From Labedaea rhizosphaerae (lineage in GTDB: Bacteria; Actinomycetota; Actinomycetes; Mycobacteriales; Pseudonocardiaceae), in NCBI RefSeq assembly GCF_004362825.1, contig NZ_SNXZ01000004.1:186001-250000 (forward strand): DNA of 64,000 nt. Direction: 5' to 3'. Position 1 is the first letter of the stretch, and the number at the start of each line of letters is the position of its first letter. The position numbers were made by a program, and so were the translations under genes. Positions 34,093-43,296 of the stretch are shown one piece after another. The notes beneath the pieces were generated by a model that made no database searches, was not told where the DNA came from, and saw nothing but the letters and a program-made list of their open reading frames with translations.

Positions 34093-34991
34093 CAGAACCC
34101 CAGCCGGCGCAGCTGCTTCGGGTCGCGCTGCCAGTCCTTGGCCACCTTCACGTGCAGTTCCAGGTAGACCTTGCTGCCCAGGAGCGCCTCGATGTGCTTG
34201 CGCGCGGTCGACCCGACATCACGCAACCGCTCGCCCTTGTGCCCGAGCACGATGCCCTTCTGGCTCGGCCGCTCCACGTACAGCAACGCGTGCACGTCGA
34301 CCATGTCGTCGCGGCCCTCGTGCGGCACCATCTCCTCGACGGTGACGGCGATCGAGTGCGGCAGTTCGTCCCGCACGCCCTCCAGCGCGGCCTCCCGGAT
34401 CAGCTCGGCGACCAGCGTGGCCTCGGGCTCGTCGGTCAGTTCGCCGTCCGGGTAGAGCTGCGGTCCTTCCGGCAGCCGCGTCACCAGCAGGTCGGCGAGC
34501 GTGCCGACCTGGAAACCGTCCACAGCGGACACCGGGATCAGCTCGGCGAAGTCCAGCACTTCCTGCATGGCGACCAGTTGCTCGGCGACCTGTTGCTGGG
34601 AAACGAGATCGGTCTTGGTGACCACACCGATCACCGGTGTCCGCTTGGCCACCTTCTTCAGCTCCGCGGCGATGAACCTGTCGCCCGGCCCGACCTTCTG
34701 GTCGGCCGGCACGCAGAACCCGACGACGTCCACTTCGGACCACGTCTCCCGCACGACGTCGTTGAGCCGCTGGCCGAGCAGGGTGCGCGGGCGGTGCAGG
34801 CCCGGCGTGTCCACAATGATCAGTTGCGCGTCCGGGCGGTGCACGATGCCGCGGATGGCGTGCCGGGTGGTCTGCGGTTTGCTCGAGGTGATCGCGACCT
34901 TGGTGCCGACCAGCGCGTTGGTGAGGGTGGACTTGCCCGCGTTGGGCCTGCCGACGAAGCAGGCGAAGCCGGACCGATGAGGTGCGTTCAC
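34092..34991 (-). CDS. era: GTPase Era
   Basis: A 299-residue ribosome-assembly GTPase that binds the 3' end of 16S rRNA. G1 is GRPNAGKSTLTN, G3 is DTPGLHRPRTLLGQ and G4 is VTKTDL. The C-terminal KH domain includes GQ-type ILGHKGERLRDVGSTARKH. The GTG at 34991 is preferred because the family-like sequence starts there; an ATG at 35042 would add 17 non-homologous residues. It heads the era-RDD-recO-uppS run. Confidence 0.96.
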   Translation of the reverse strand: MNAPHRSGFACFVGRPNAGKSTLTNALVGTKVAITSSKPQTTRHAIRGIVHRPDAQLIIVDTPGLHRPRTLLGQRLNDVVRETWSEVDVVGFCVPADQKVGPGDRFIAAELKKVAKRTPVIGVVTKTDLVSQQQVAEQLVAMQEVLDFAELIPVSAVDGFQVGTLADLLVTRLPEGPQLYPDGELTDEPEATLVAELIREAALEGVRDELPHSIAVTVEEMVPHEGRDDMVDVHALLYVERPSQKGIVLGHKGERLRDVGSTARKHIEALLGSKVYLELHVKVAKDWQRDPKQLRRLGF

Positions 34992-35049
34992 CTGGCCATT
35001 GTCCCCGATGGTGCGGCCGGGGCGTGGGAGCCCCGGCCGCACCGCGTGC

Positions 35050-35841
35050 TCAGCCCTTCGGGTCGTGCATGACCAGCGCCGGGTCGGTCACCAGCGCGAT
35101 CTCCTGCTGTTCGGTCAGCGGGTACCGCTCGCGGAGGGTGTTCTCATCGATCGGGTAGCGGACGTTGTCGATCGCGATCGCGCCGACGCCCGGTCGCAGG
35201 TGGGTCATGTCCACCTCATTGACCTGGACGGGCTGGTCGTCCGGCAACTTGATGTCGACCAAGCCCATCTCGTTGATGCCGAGGACGGTGTGGTCCGGTC
35301 GCGTGGTGACCGTGCACCGCAACGGCCTCCCCTCGGTGGACACCTGCTTGCGAACGTCCACGCAGTTCTTCCTCATGGACGCGGTCGTCGTGCGGGTGCC
35401 GCCGGGGCTTTCGATGAACAGTTGGATCTCCGCGGGCCCCGCCGAGTCGGTGAACGTGATGTGCGCCGTCATGATCGCGCCGTGTTCGCCAGGCGGCGTC
35501 GCCTGCTCGTACCTCACCTCGAGGTCCCTGGCCTGCGGCAGCATCTTCGGCAGCACGAAGCGCAGATACGCGGCGTTGCGCGCCATCTCTCGATCGATTT
35601 CCTGCTGCTTGCCCGGCTTCGGTGGCGCGGCCGGCTGCACTTGCCCGGCATTGGCGAAGATCGTGGCTCCGGCCGCCACGGCGGCCACGGCCACGAAGCC
35701 GATGCCGGTCGCGAAGCCCGCACGGCGGTTGCGCCGGCTGCGCGCGGCGGCGTCGGCGACCCGATCGGGGTCGATGCCCAACGGCGGCTCGGCCAGCAGC
35801 ACGTCCCGCAGTCCCTGCTCGATCTGGCTCTGCTCCATCAC
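35050..35841 (-). CDS. Putative membrane-anchored anti-sigma-like protein
   Basis: A 263-residue protein. It has a short cytoplasmic N-terminus (~35 residues, LRDVLLAEPPLGIDPDRVAD), one membrane span (residues ~42-62, GFATGIGFVAVAAVAAGATI) and a 200-residue extracytoplasmic domain. Its gene overlaps the stop of the ECF sigma factor by 4 bp. Coupled genes of this shape act as regulators of the SigE-type sigma factor encoded just upstream. No zinc-binding HxxxCxxC anti-sigma motif is present, so the mechanism is unclear. Confidence 0.7.
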   Translation of the reverse strand: MMEQSQIEQGLRDVLLAEPPLGIDPDRVADAAARSRRNRRAGFATGIGFVAVAAVAAGATIFANAGQVQPAAPPKPGKQQEIDREMARNAAYLRFVLPKMLPQARDLEVRYEQATPPGEHGAIMTAHITFTDSAGPAEIQLFIESPGGTRTTTASMRKNCVDVRKQVSTEGRPLRCTVTTRPDHTVLGINEMGLVDIKLPDDQPVQVNEVDMTHLRPGVGAIAIDNVRYPIDENTLRERYPLTEQQEIALVTDPALVMHDPKG

Positions 35842-36365
35842 CGGCTCCTCTCTGTGGCGGACGCCTGCACGTCCAGCCCTGTGACAACCGCGCGCAACGC
35901 GTCGAGGCCGCGTGCGGTCTGACTCTTGACGGTTCCCTCCGAGCAGCCCAGCACCGCGGCGACCTCAGCGACCGGTAGGTCGTTGCAGTACCGGAGCACC
36001 ACGGTGGCGCGCTGTCTCGGGGTGAGCTCGGCGAGGGCCTTGACGAGGTGGTCGCTGAGGCCCGCCGCGGCAGGATCGACTCGGGCGTCCACCACCTCGG
36101 GCACCTGGCCGTCGCGTTTTTCCTTGCGACGCCACGGTTTGCGTTGTTCGTCGAACCAGCAGCGCACCAGGATCCGGCGGCTGTAGTTGTCCACCGGACC
36201 GCCGCGGTGCGCCTTGCTCCAGACCCGGTAGAGCTTGATCAGAGTGGTCTGGACCAGATCCTCCGCGAGGTGCCAGTCGCCGCAGAGCAGGTAGGCGGTG
36301 CGCCGCAGCTGCACCGTCTTCGCCCTCGCGAATTCCCGGAAACTCGCGTCTTCATCGGGTGTCAT
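35838..36365 (-). CDS. SigE-family ECF sigma factor
   Basis: A 175-residue ECF sigma factor from the ATG at 36365. Region 2 is FARAKTVQLRRTAYLLCGDW and HLAEDLVQTTLIKLYRVW. Region 4 is LTPRQRATVVLRYCNDLPVA and EVAAVLGCSEGTVKSQTARG. The pattern is that of the actinobacterial SigE (SigE-PhyR-type) family, typically paired with a single-span membrane protein, as here. Target promoters are unknown. Confidence 0.9.
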   Translation of the reverse strand: MTPDEDASFREFARAKTVQLRRTAYLLCGDWHLAEDLVQTTLIKLYRVWSKAHRGGPVDNYSRRILVRCWFDEQRKPWRRKEKRDGQVPEVVDARVDPAAAGLSDHLVKALAELTPRQRATVVLRYCNDLPVAEVAAVLGCSEGTVKSQTARGLDALRAVVTGLDVQASATERSR

Positions 36366-36423
36366 TCCCCCCGCCTCTCGCCGTGTTCGGTGTTCCTCAC
36401 GCACGAGAGGCGGCGGGAGGTTG

Positions 36424-36759
36424 TCAGCGCACGGTGTCTTGTACTTCGCCGCGGGGGTCGGCGAGGAAGACGGGGGCACCCGCGTTGAGATCGCGGACGG
36501 CGGCAAGGGAATCGGCGTCGACCGAGTCGGCGTCGGTGACCAGGGCGGCGGCCTCGAGGCCGGGCGCGCCGCTGGACACCGCCGCCGCGATCGCCGCCTG
36601 CAACGCCGTCAGCCGCAACGACGGCAGCGCGACCGTGGCCGCCGCGTACGTGCGGCCGTCGGTGTCGCGGACCGCGGCGCCCTCGGCGGCGCCCGTGCGT
36701 GCCCGCGACGACCGGGCCAGCGTCACGATCTTGGCGTCCTCCGGATCCAGGTCAGCCAC
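36424..36759 (-). CDS. Cytidine-deaminase-like protein lacking zinc ligands
   Basis: A 111-residue protein from a GTG at 36759, overlapping the CBS-protein stop by 8 bp. It keeps the cytidine deaminase scaffold: ARSSRARTGAAEGAAVRDTD, GRTYAAATVALPSLRLTALQ, AAIAAAV. The residues that bind zinc and activate water are gone: the usual C/H-A-E is LTALQAA and the P-C-x-x-C segment is absent. It cannot deaminate by the known mechanism. Degenerate copies next to era and the CBS gene are common in actinobacteria, suggesting a retained non-catalytic role. Confidence 0.75.
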   Translation of the reverse strand: MADLDPEDAKIVTLARSSRARTGAAEGAAVRDTDGRTYAAATVALPSLRLTALQAAIAAAVSSGAPGLEAAALVTDADSVDADSLAAVRDLNAGAPVFLADPRGEVQDTVR

Positions 36760-38089
36760 GCTCGGCGCTCCTCTCCCATTGCGACTCGGTGTCCTGCTTG
36801 TGGTCGGCGACCGTGGACCGCACGAGCACGGTGGTGATCCGCATCCGGCCGCGGTTGTCCTTGCCACCCTCCGCGTGCAGGCGCAGCCCGCTGATCTCGG
36901 CTTCCGCGCCGGGCAGCGGCACCCGGCCCAGGCGCTGCGCGAGCAGGCCGCCGACGGTCTCCACGTCGTGGTCGTCGATCTCGGTGGCGAAGAGCTCGCC
37001 CAGGTCCTCGACCGGCAGGCGGGCGCTCACCCGGATCGTGCCGTCGGCGAGGTGCTCGACCGGTGGCCGGTCGTCGGTGTCGGACTCGTCGGTGATCTCG
37101 CCGACGATCTCCTCGAGGATGTCCTCGATGGTGAGCAGGCCGGCGGTGCCGCCGTACTCGTCGACCGCGATGGCCATGTGCTTGCGCGACACCTGCATCT
37201 CGTGCAGCAGGTCGTCCAGGCGCTTCGTGTCCGGCACGAACCCGACCGGCGTCATCACCTCGCCGACCGAGACCCGCAGGTCGCCCTGCACGCCGGTGGC
37301 CGGGTCGAGGACGCTGCGCACCAGGTCCTTGAGGTTCACCACGCCGACGATGTCGTCGACGCTCTCGCCGATCACCGGGATGCGGGTGAACCCGGTGCGC
37401 AGCGACAACGCCAGCGCCTGGCGCACCGACTTCGTCTGCTCGATCCACACGATCTCGGTGCGCGGCACCATGACCTCACGCGCGAGCGTGCCGCGCAGGT
37501 CGAACACCGAGTGGATCATCTCGCGCTCGTCCTCGTCGACGACGCCGCGTTCACCCGCCATGTCGACGAGTTCGCGCAGCTCGACCTCGGAGGAGAACGG
37601 GCCCTCGCGGAAGCCGCGGCCCGGCGTGATCGCGTTGCCGACCACGATCAGCAGCCGCGACAACGGCCCGAGCACCAGGCCCAGCACCCGCACGAGACCG
37701 GCGACCAGCGTGCCGACGGCGTACGGGTGCTGGCGGCCGATGGTGCGCGGGCCGACGCCGACCAGCACGTACGACACGACGATCATGGCCAGGGCGGCGA
37801 GGAGCCCGGCGAGCCACTCCGGGCTGACCGTGCTGAGGAACACGACGGTGACCAGCACGGTCGCCCCGAGCTCACAGCTCAACCGCAGCAACAGCAGCAG
37901 GTTCACGTGCCGCGGCCGCTCGGCGACCACGGCGGCGAGCTGCTTGGCACCCACCCGCCTTGCGCGGACCAGGCCGTCGACCCGGGCCCGTGACACCGCG
38001 GAGATCGCGGCGTCGGCACCGGCGAACACGCCCGCGACGAGCACCAGCAGGATCGCGACGACGAGCTGGACCGCCGAGTTGCCCGTCAC
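36752..38089 (-). CDS. CNNM/CorC-family membrane protein with CBS domains
   Basis: A 445-residue protein. An N-terminal DUF21 membrane domain has four spans (VAILLVLVAGVFAGADAAIS, LGATVLVTVVFLST, LLAALAMIVVSYVLVGVG, VLGLVLGPLSRLLIVVGNAI). Two CBS domains lie at residues ~210-330 (REVMVPRTEIVWIEQ; VGEVMTPVGFVPDTKRLDDL), and a CorC/HlyC C-terminal domain follows (EYGGTAGLLTIEDILEEIVG). The family is linked to magnesium/cobalt efflux. It is downstream of ybeY in the usual order. Confidence 0.93.
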   Translation of the reverse strand: MTGNSAVQLVVAILLVLVAGVFAGADAAISAVSRARVDGLVRARRVGAKQLAAVVAERPRHVNLLLLLRLSCELGATVLVTVVFLSTVSPEWLAGLLAALAMIVVSYVLVGVGPRTIGRQHPYAVGTLVAGLVRVLGLVLGPLSRLLIVVGNAITPGRGFREGPFSSEVELRELVDMAGERGVVDEDEREMIHSVFDLRGTLAREVMVPRTEIVWIEQTKSVRQALALSLRTGFTRIPVIGESVDDIVGVVNLKDLVRSVLDPATGVQGDLRVSVGEVMTPVGFVPDTKRLDDLLHEMQVSRKHMAIAVDEYGGTAGLLTIEDILEEIVGEITDESDTDDRPPVEHLADGTIRVSARLPVEDLGELFATEIDDHDVETVGGLLAQRLGRVPLPGAEAEISGLRLHAEGGKDNRGRMRITTVLVRSTVADHKQDTESQWERSAERG

Positions 38090-38092
38090 GGG

Positions 38093-38683
38093 TCAGCCTT
38101 CGTCGGCCGGCTCGTCGTGCGCTGGTTCGTCCTCTGTCGCGGTGCGGCGCGGCGGCTCGTTGAGCCCGACCACGCCGAGCACCTTGTCGTCGGCGCTGCG
38201 CTGCTCGGCCCGGCGCTTGGCCGCGGCGGACTCGGCGGTGAAGTCGGCGAGGATCCGCTTCTGCAGCGCGAACATCTCGCGTTCCTCGGCCGGTTCGGCG
38301 TGGTCGTAGCCGAGCAGGTGCAGGACGCCGTGCACGGTCAGCAGGTGCAGCTCGGCCAGCAGGCTGTGCCCGGCCTTGCGTGCCTGGTCCTTGGCGAAGG
38401 CCGGGCAGAGCACGATGTCGCCGAGCAGGGCGGGACCGGCGTCGGCGGCGTCCGGGCGGCGCGCGGACTCCAGTTCGTCCATCGGGAAGGCCATGACGTC
38501 GGTCGGGCCTTCCAGGTCCATCCACTGCTCGTGCAGGGTCGCCATCACGTCCAGCTCGACGAGCAGGACGGACAATTCCGCCATCGGGCTCACGCCCATC
38601 CGGTCCAGGGCGAACCGGGCCGCGGCGACGATCGACGAATCGTCGACCGACACCCCCGACTCATTGGCGATCTCGATGCTCAC
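38093..38683 (-). CDS. ybeY: Endoribonuclease YbeY
   Basis: A 196-residue single-strand-specific RNase for 16S rRNA maturation and ribosome quality control. The zinc site [11 protein letters not shown] is present at residues ~115-125, with GDIVLCP upstream. The start [17 protein letters not shown] is typical. A C-terminal charged extension of ~40 residues goes beyond the usual length. It lies directly downstream of phoH. Confidence 0.95.
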   Translation of the reverse strand: MSIEIANESGVSVDDSSIVAAARFALDRMGVSPMAELSVLLVELDVMATLHEQWMDLEGPTDVMAFPMDELESARRPDAADAGPALLGDIVLCPAFAKDQARKAGHSLLAELHLLTVHGVLHLLGYDHAEPAEEREMFALQKRILADFTAESAAAKRRAEQRSADDKVLGVVGLNEPPRRTATEDEPAHDEPADEG

Positions 38684-38702
38684 GGGTCTGATTGTCCCCT
38701 GG

Positions 38703-40532
38703 TCAGCGACCGCGCCGTCCTTGACCCGCCCTGCCGACCTGGACCTCGGACTCGTCCAGGGTGGCCTGCCAGCGCTCGTAGGCGTCGACGATGTCGCCGA
38801 CCAGGCGGTGGCGGACCACGTCGTGGCTGGTCAGCTGGGCGAAGTGCACGTCACGCACGCCCTGCAGGATGTCGCGCACGATGCGCAACCCGCTCGCGTG
38901 CCCGCCGGGCAGGTCGACCTGGGTGACGTCACCGGTCACCACGATCTTCGAGCCGAAGCCGAGGCGGGTGAGGAACATCTTCATCTGCTCGGGCGTGGTG
39001 TTCTGCGCCTCGTCCAGGATGATGAAGGCGTCGTTGAGCGTGTTGTGGGTGAGCAAGTAGTCCTCGGTGACGTACAACGAGTCCTCAGCCGCCACCTGGA
39101 TGCAGACTGCTTCCTCGACACCCGCCGGTTCGATCCGATCGATGAACCGCACGGGCTGGTCAGTGCCCTCGTAGCGCCCGAGCTTGTCGACCACCCGGAA
39201 CGGTGCGATGTCCTGCGGCAGCCGGATCTCCAACACGTGACCTCGTGGAGTGGCCGTGCCACCCAACGACTGCACCAGGGCCACGACATCCACCGCGATC
39301 TCCGTTGACGGAGCCCGGTACTCAATGTGGCCGGTGGCAGGTGCGCCGCCGGTGTCGAGCAATCCCTGTAGCGCGCTCAACCGGACCTCGACGCAGTTGT
39401 CCAGGTAGACCCGCATGGAGGTCGCGAGCGCGGTCCCGCCGCCAATCGGAAGCCCGGCGGCAAAGCTGGATCCGAACCCATATGGATCCGTTGGCACGGC
39501 GCGATACGGCATCGCCACCGGCGCGGTCAGCATCGGCAGTTCGTGGATCCCCCGCTGCCCAAGCATGTCCTTCGTCTGCCGTACCCGCCACGAGTCACCC
39601 GCCGTGCGGACCGTCCAGAGGTGGTCCTCGGAACAGAGGACCGAGGACCCGTCCTGGGCGTGCACGCGATAGGTCTTCTTCGGCCCCTGCGGGTAGACGC
39701 CGAGGACAGGCGTCGGTTCACCGTTCGAGCCGACGACAAGATCGCCGACGCGCAGGTCACCGATCGGCCGGAAGCCGAACGGCGTGAGCACCTTGGTGTC
39801 GACCGGCTGCGCGCGGCCACGCATGTATGCGAGGGGGGCGACCTCGATGGTGCCGGCCTGCATGAGGCGCGGGATCGACTCGGGGTCGACCATGTCGTGC
39901 AGGGCGTCGTACAGGGGGCGCAGGTACGGGTCGATCTTGTCGTACAGGGTGCCGGGCAGGAAGCCGAGGCGTTCGCCCGCTTCGACCGCCGGGCGGGTCA
40001 GGATGATCCGGTTGACCTGCTTGGCCTGCAACGCCTGCACGGCTTTGGCCATGGCGAGGTAGGTCTTGCCGGTACCCGCGGGCCCGATGCCGAAGACCAG
40101 GGTGTGCTCGTCGATCGCGTCGACGTAACGCTTCTGGTTCAACGTCTTCGGCCGGATGGTGCGCCCGCGCCGGGAGATGATGTCCAGGCTCAGCACCTCG
40201 GCGGGCGACTCGGCGGCGTCGCTGGAGAGCATCGCGACGGTGCGCCGCACCGTGGCCGGGTCGACCTGCTGGCCGCGCCGGGCGAGGGTGACCAGCTCGG
40301 CGAAGACGCGCTCGGCGAACGCGACGTCGCTCGGCTCGCCGGACAGGGTGACCTCGTTGCCCCGGACGTGGACGTCCGCGGTGAGGACCTCTTCGGCGGT
40401 GCGGAGGTTTTCGTCACGCGACCCGAGCAAGGCCAGCACGGCCTCGTCGGGCACGGAGAACTTCGATCGAGCTTCGGTGGAGCCGGCTGCCGCCGATGTG
40501 TTGGGGGTTCCACCGTTTGTGGTTCCGGCCAC
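38703..40532 (-). CDS. phoH: PhoH-like ATPase interrupted by an intein
   Basis: The precursor has 609 residues. The extein parts are 1-240 and 498-609, which join to a 352-residue PhoH-like ATPase, the normal actinobacterial length. Walker A is GPAGTGKT (150-157) and Walker B is FIILDEAQN (503-511). An in-frame 257-residue intein lies between R240 and T498 and splits the ATPase site, so the host protein must be inactive until splicing. PhoH is a presumed RNA-helicase-like NTPase, often next to ybeY as here. The joined junction reads YMRGR/TLNDAF, a fully conserved block. Confidence 0.96.
   Translation of the reverse strand: MAGTTNGGTPNTSAAAGSTEARSKFSVPDEAVLALLGSRDENLRTAEEVLTADVHVRGNEVTLSGEPSDVAFAERVFAELVTLARRGQQVDPATVRRTVAMLSSDAAESPAEVLSLDIISRRGRTIRPKTLNQKRYVDAIDEHTLVFGIGPAGTGKTYLAMAKAVQALQAKQVNRIILTRPAVEAGERLGFLPGTLYDKIDPYLRPLYDALHDMVDPESIPRLMQAGTIEVAPLAYMRGRAQPVDTKVLTPFGFRPIGDLRVGDLVVGSNGEPTPVLGVYPQGPKKTYRVHAQDGSSVLCSEDHLWTVRTAGDSWRVRQTKDMLGQRGIHELPMLTAPVAMPYRAVPTDPYGFGSSFAAGLPIGGGTALATSMRVYLDNCVEVRLSALQGLLDTGGAPATGHIEYRAPSTEIAVDVVALVQSLGGTATPRGHVLEIRLPQDIAPFRVVDKLGRYEGTDQPVRFIDRIEPAGVEEAVCIQVAAEDSLYVTEDYLLTHNTLNDAFIILDEAQNTTPEQMKMFLTRLGFGSKIVVTGDVTQVDLPGGHASGLRIVRDILQGVRDVHFAQLTSHDVVRHRLVGDIVDAYERWQATLDESEVQVGRAGQGRRGR
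39042..39812 (-). mobile_element. Class 3-type intein in PhoH
   Basis: The element is 257 residues, precursor residues 241-497. It begins with Ala instead of Cys/Ser ([20 protein letters not shown]) and ends LLTHN before Thr+1. The Trp-Cys-Thr set defining class 3 inteins is present: W306 in SEDHLW, C477 in VCIQV and T495 in LLTHN (W66, C237 and T255 of the intein). In class 3 inteins the internal Cys starts splicing in place of residue 1. The middle has two degenerate LAGLIDADG-like segments ([10 protein letters not shown] and [12 protein letters not shown]) without the catalytic acids, so it is probably no longer a homing endonuclease. Confidence 0.9.
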
Positions 40533-40633
40533 GTGCCCTCGGGCCTGCTTTCTGCGCCTTCATGCGCCGTTCACAACGTCCTGACCGCTCCGATGCTAGT
40601 CGCCCCCACCGACAATCCGCACCGGATATGCGC

Positions 40634-40987
40634 TCAGCCCTTGCCGAACAAGCCGAGCGGTTCACCGCCGACGACGTGCAGGTGAGCGTGGAAGACGGTG
40701 CGGCCGGCGTCGTCGCCGGTGTTGAAGACCAGCCGGTAGCCGCTGTCCGCGATGCCTTCCGCGGCGGCGACCTCGGCACCGGCCCGGACGACGTCGGCGA
40801 GCAGTTCGGGGGCGTCGGCGGCCAGGGCACGTGCGTCTTCGTGGTGCGCCTTGGGCACGACGAGGACGTGGGTGCTGGCTTGCGGGTTGATGTCGCGGAA
40901 GGCGTACACGGTGTCGGTCGAGAGGACCTCGGTGGACGGGATCTCGCCCGCGATGATCTTGCAGAACAAGCAGTCCGGCTGACTCAT
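40634..40987 (-). CDS. HIT-family hydrolase
   Basis: A 117-residue histidine-triad protein. It starts MSQPDCLFCKIIAGEIPSTE, with zinc-type CLFC, continues THVLVVPKAHHEDA and ends with the active-site HAHLHVVGG. This is the Hint/HinT type, which hydrolyses nucleoside phosphoramidates. It sits upstream of phoH, its usual place in actinobacteria. The ATG at 40987 was chosen because it starts the conserved sequence. Confidence 0.93.
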   Translation of the reverse strand: MSQPDCLFCKIIAGEIPSTEVLSTDTVYAFRDINPQASTHVLVVPKAHHEDARALAADAPELLADVVRAGAEVAAAEGIADSGYRLVFNTGDDAGRTVFHAHLHVVGGEPLGLFGKG

Positions 40988-41098
40988 GCCCGGCAGGCTA
41001 GCGAACCACGCCAAGAACGACCCGACTGCGGGAATCCGGTCACGCTGGTCTCCACCCAACCGCCACACGCTGGTTCGGAAGAAGCTCGCACCGTGGGG

Positions 41099-41331
41099 GC
41101 CCGGGGGCTCGGCCCCCGGAAATCCTGAAGGGCCCCATGGCGAGCGCTCTCCGCGAGCATGGGCTCCCGAGGCCCGGAAGGAAGCAGCGCCGCAGGGAAG
41201 CCTGGGGGTCGCTCCACTGCGGCGCTGCGCCGCCGGGCCGAGGGGGAGGTGCCCGGCGGAAACCTGCGGTCTGCCGATGTGGTACTCACCGGTAGACATC
41301 ACAAGCGTAACGCTCCTAGCACTGGTTACGC
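41099..41331. other. GC-rich structured intergenic element
   Basis: This is non-coding sequence between the HIT gene and rsmE with stacked hairpins: CCGGGGGC-TCG-GCCCCCGG (41101-41119), a 12-bp perfect pair GCAGCGCCGCAG/CTGCGGCGCTGC (41184-41195 with 41217-41228), and GCGTAAC/GTTACGC (41305-41311 with 41325-41331). It also contains CCCGGAAGGAAGCAGC, which resembles the apical motif of SRP RNA, but the rest does not fold like SRP RNA. The function is unknown. It may be an interspersed repeat or a structured RNA. Confidence 0.5.
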
Positions 41332-41346
41332 CACTGCTGGGGACCC

Positions 41347-42090
41347 CTAAACCACCCATCGGCGGGTGAGCACGCCGAGCGCGCCCAGGGTGACCGCCGC
41401 CGCGGTGGAGGCCCGCAGCACGGTGTTGCCCAGCCGCACAGGATGGGCGCCCGCGTCGGCGAAGGCGGCGATCTCCTCGTCGGTGATGCCGCCTTCCGGG
41501 CCGACGACGACGACCAGGTCACCCGAATCGGGCAACTCCACGTCGGCCAGCCGGTCCGGGGCGGCCGCATCGAGTACGAGCGCACCAGCCGACGATCGGA
41601 TGAGCGACGACAACCCGTTCGTACCAACAGGTTCGGCCACTTCGGGCACCCACGCTCGGCGCGCCTGCTTCGCGGCCGACCGCACGGTCGAGCGCCACCG
41701 CTCCAACGCCTTGGCGCCGCGCGGACCTTCATCCCATCGGGCGACGCAGCGCGACGCGCGCCACGGGACGATCGCGTCCGCGCCCGCTTCGGTCGCCAGT
41801 TCGACGGCGAGCTCGCCCCGGTCACCTTTCACCAGTGCCTGCGCCACGACCACGCGCGGCGAAGGCACCGGCTCCTGCCAGCTCTCGGCCACGTCGAGCC
41901 GCAGCGACGATCCGTCCACGGCCGTGACCGAGCACCGGGCCAGACCGCCGGACCCGTCGGTGAGCAGCAACTGCTCCCCCGCCCGCAACCGGCGCACGGT
42001 CGCCGCGTGCCGGCCTTCCGGGCCGTCGAGGACCGCGGTGCCCGACGGCAGGGACTCGACGAGGAAGACCGGGAGCGCGGTGGTGGTCAC
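41347..42090 (-). CDS. rsmE: 16S rRNA m3U1498 methyltransferase
   Basis: A 247-residue SPOUT methyltransferase. The N-terminal PUA-like part ([20 protein letters not shown]) precedes the knotted C-terminal domain with [18 protein letters not shown] and [15 protein letters not shown], the SAM-binding trefoil. It overlaps the dnaJ stop by 4 bp, placing it in the hrcA-dnaJ-rsmE operon. Confidence 0.95.
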   Translation of the reverse strand: MTTTALPVFLVESLPSGTAVLDGPEGRHAATVRRLRAGEQLLLTDGSGGLARCSVTAVDGSSLRLDVAESWQEPVPSPRVVVAQALVKGDRGELAVELATEAGADAIVPWRASRCVARWDEGPRGAKALERWRSTVRSAAKQARRAWVPEVAEPVGTNGLSSLIRSSAGALVLDAAAPDRLADVELPDSGDLVVVVGPEGGITDEEIAAFADAGAHPVRLGNTVLRASTAAAVTLGALGVLTRRWVV

Positions 42091-43238
42091 CGGTGGCGGG
42101 CGCGCAGCCGGGAGAACAGGCCACCCTTGCCGTTGGTCGTGGCCAGCATCTGCGCCTCTTCGCCACGCAGCCCGGCGAACTCGCGCAACAGCTCGGCCTG
42201 CCGGGCGTCCACGCGGGTCGGGACCTCGACCTCGATGTGGACGTGCAGGTCACCGCGTCCGTCGACGCGGCCGGACGACCGCAGCCGCGGCAGGCCGCGC
42301 CCGCTCATGACCAGTTCGGCGCCGGGCTGCGTGCCCGGCGCGATGTCCAGTTCCTCGACGCCTTCGAGGGTTTCCAGCGGCAGGTTCGCGCCCAGCGCCG
42401 CCGTCGTCATGGGGATGCGCACGGTGCAGTGCAGGTCGGCGCCCTCGCGCTCGAACGTCTCGTGCGGCACCTCTTCGACCTCGACGTAGAGGTCGCCGGC
42501 CGGGCCGCCGCCGGGGCCGACCTCGCCCTGACCGGCCAGCCGGACGCGCATGCCCTCGGCGACGCCCGGCGGGATCTTCGCGGTGATGGTGCGGCGCGCC
42601 CGCACGCGACCCTCGCCACCGCACTGGTGGCACGGGTCGGGGATGACCTCGCCGAAGCCGCGGCACACCGGGCACGGCCGCGCGGTGACGACCTGGCCGA
42701 GGAACGAACGCTGCACGGACTGGATCTCGCCACGCCCGCCGCAGGTGTCGCAGGTGACCGGCGACGTGCCCTCGGCGGTGCCCGCGCCACGGCACACGTC
42801 GCAGAGCACGGCCGTGTCGACGGTGAGCTCGCGGCTCACGCCGGTCAGGCACTCGTCGAGGGTGAGGTCGAGCCGGATCAACGCGTCGGTGCCGGGCTGC
42901 ACGCGGCTGCGCGGGCCACGCCCGCCACCGCCGCCCGCCGCGGCCCCGAAGAACGCGTCCATGATGTCGCCGAGGCCGAAGCCGGCGAACGGGTCACGCC
43001 CGCCGCCACCACCGGCAGCACCTTCCAGCGGGTCGGCGCCCATGTCGACGAGCTTGCGCTTCTGCGGGTCCGACAACACCTCGTAGACGGCCGTGACCTC
43101 CCGGAAGCGCTGCTGCGCATCGGGATCCGGGTTCACGTCCGGGTGCAGCTCGCGGGCGAGCTTGCGGTAGGCCCGCTTGATCTCCTCGGCGCTCGCGTCC
43201 TGACGCACGCCCAGAGTGCCGTAGTAGTCCCTCGCCAC
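42087..43238 (-). CDS. dnaJ: Chaperone protein DnaJ
   Basis: A 383-residue type I Hsp40. The J domain (residues 1-70) includes LHPDVNPD with the HPD motif. A Gly/Phe-rich linker follows ([20 protein letters not shown]). Four zinc-finger repeats are present: [24 protein letters not shown] and CHQCGGEG. Substrate-binding barrels end the protein. It is encoded with hrcA (DnaJ2 type), separate from the dnaK operon copy expected elsewhere. Confidence 0.96.
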   Translation of the reverse strand: MARDYYGTLGVRQDASAEEIKRAYRKLARELHPDVNPDPDAQQRFREVTAVYEVLSDPQKRKLVDMGADPLEGAAGGGGGRDPFAGFGLGDIMDAFFGAAAGGGGGRGPRSRVQPGTDALIRLDLTLDECLTGVSRELTVDTAVLCDVCRGAGTAEGTSPVTCDTCGGRGEIQSVQRSFLGQVVTARPCPVCRGFGEVIPDPCHQCGGEGRVRARRTITAKIPPGVAEGMRVRLAGQGEVGPGGGPAGDLYVEVEEVPHETFEREGADLHCTVRIPMTTAALGANLPLETLEGVEELDIAPGTQPGAELVMSGRGLPRLRSSGRVDGRGDLHVHIEVEVPTRVDARQAELLREFAGLRGEEAQMLATTNGKGGLFSRLRARHR

Positions 43239-43296
43239 CTTGTTCCAGTCCTCGTTCCTCTTCCGGCGCGAGCGGCGCCGGGCTTGGTCGCGGGCG

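Noticed and set aside
41155-41200. SRP (4.5S) RNA gene
   Set aside because: CCCGGAAGGAAGCAGC resembles the SRP apical motif, but the 5' side reads CCGAGG instead of the conserved bulge partner and flanking sequence does not extend the SRP helix. It is kept only as part of a structured element.
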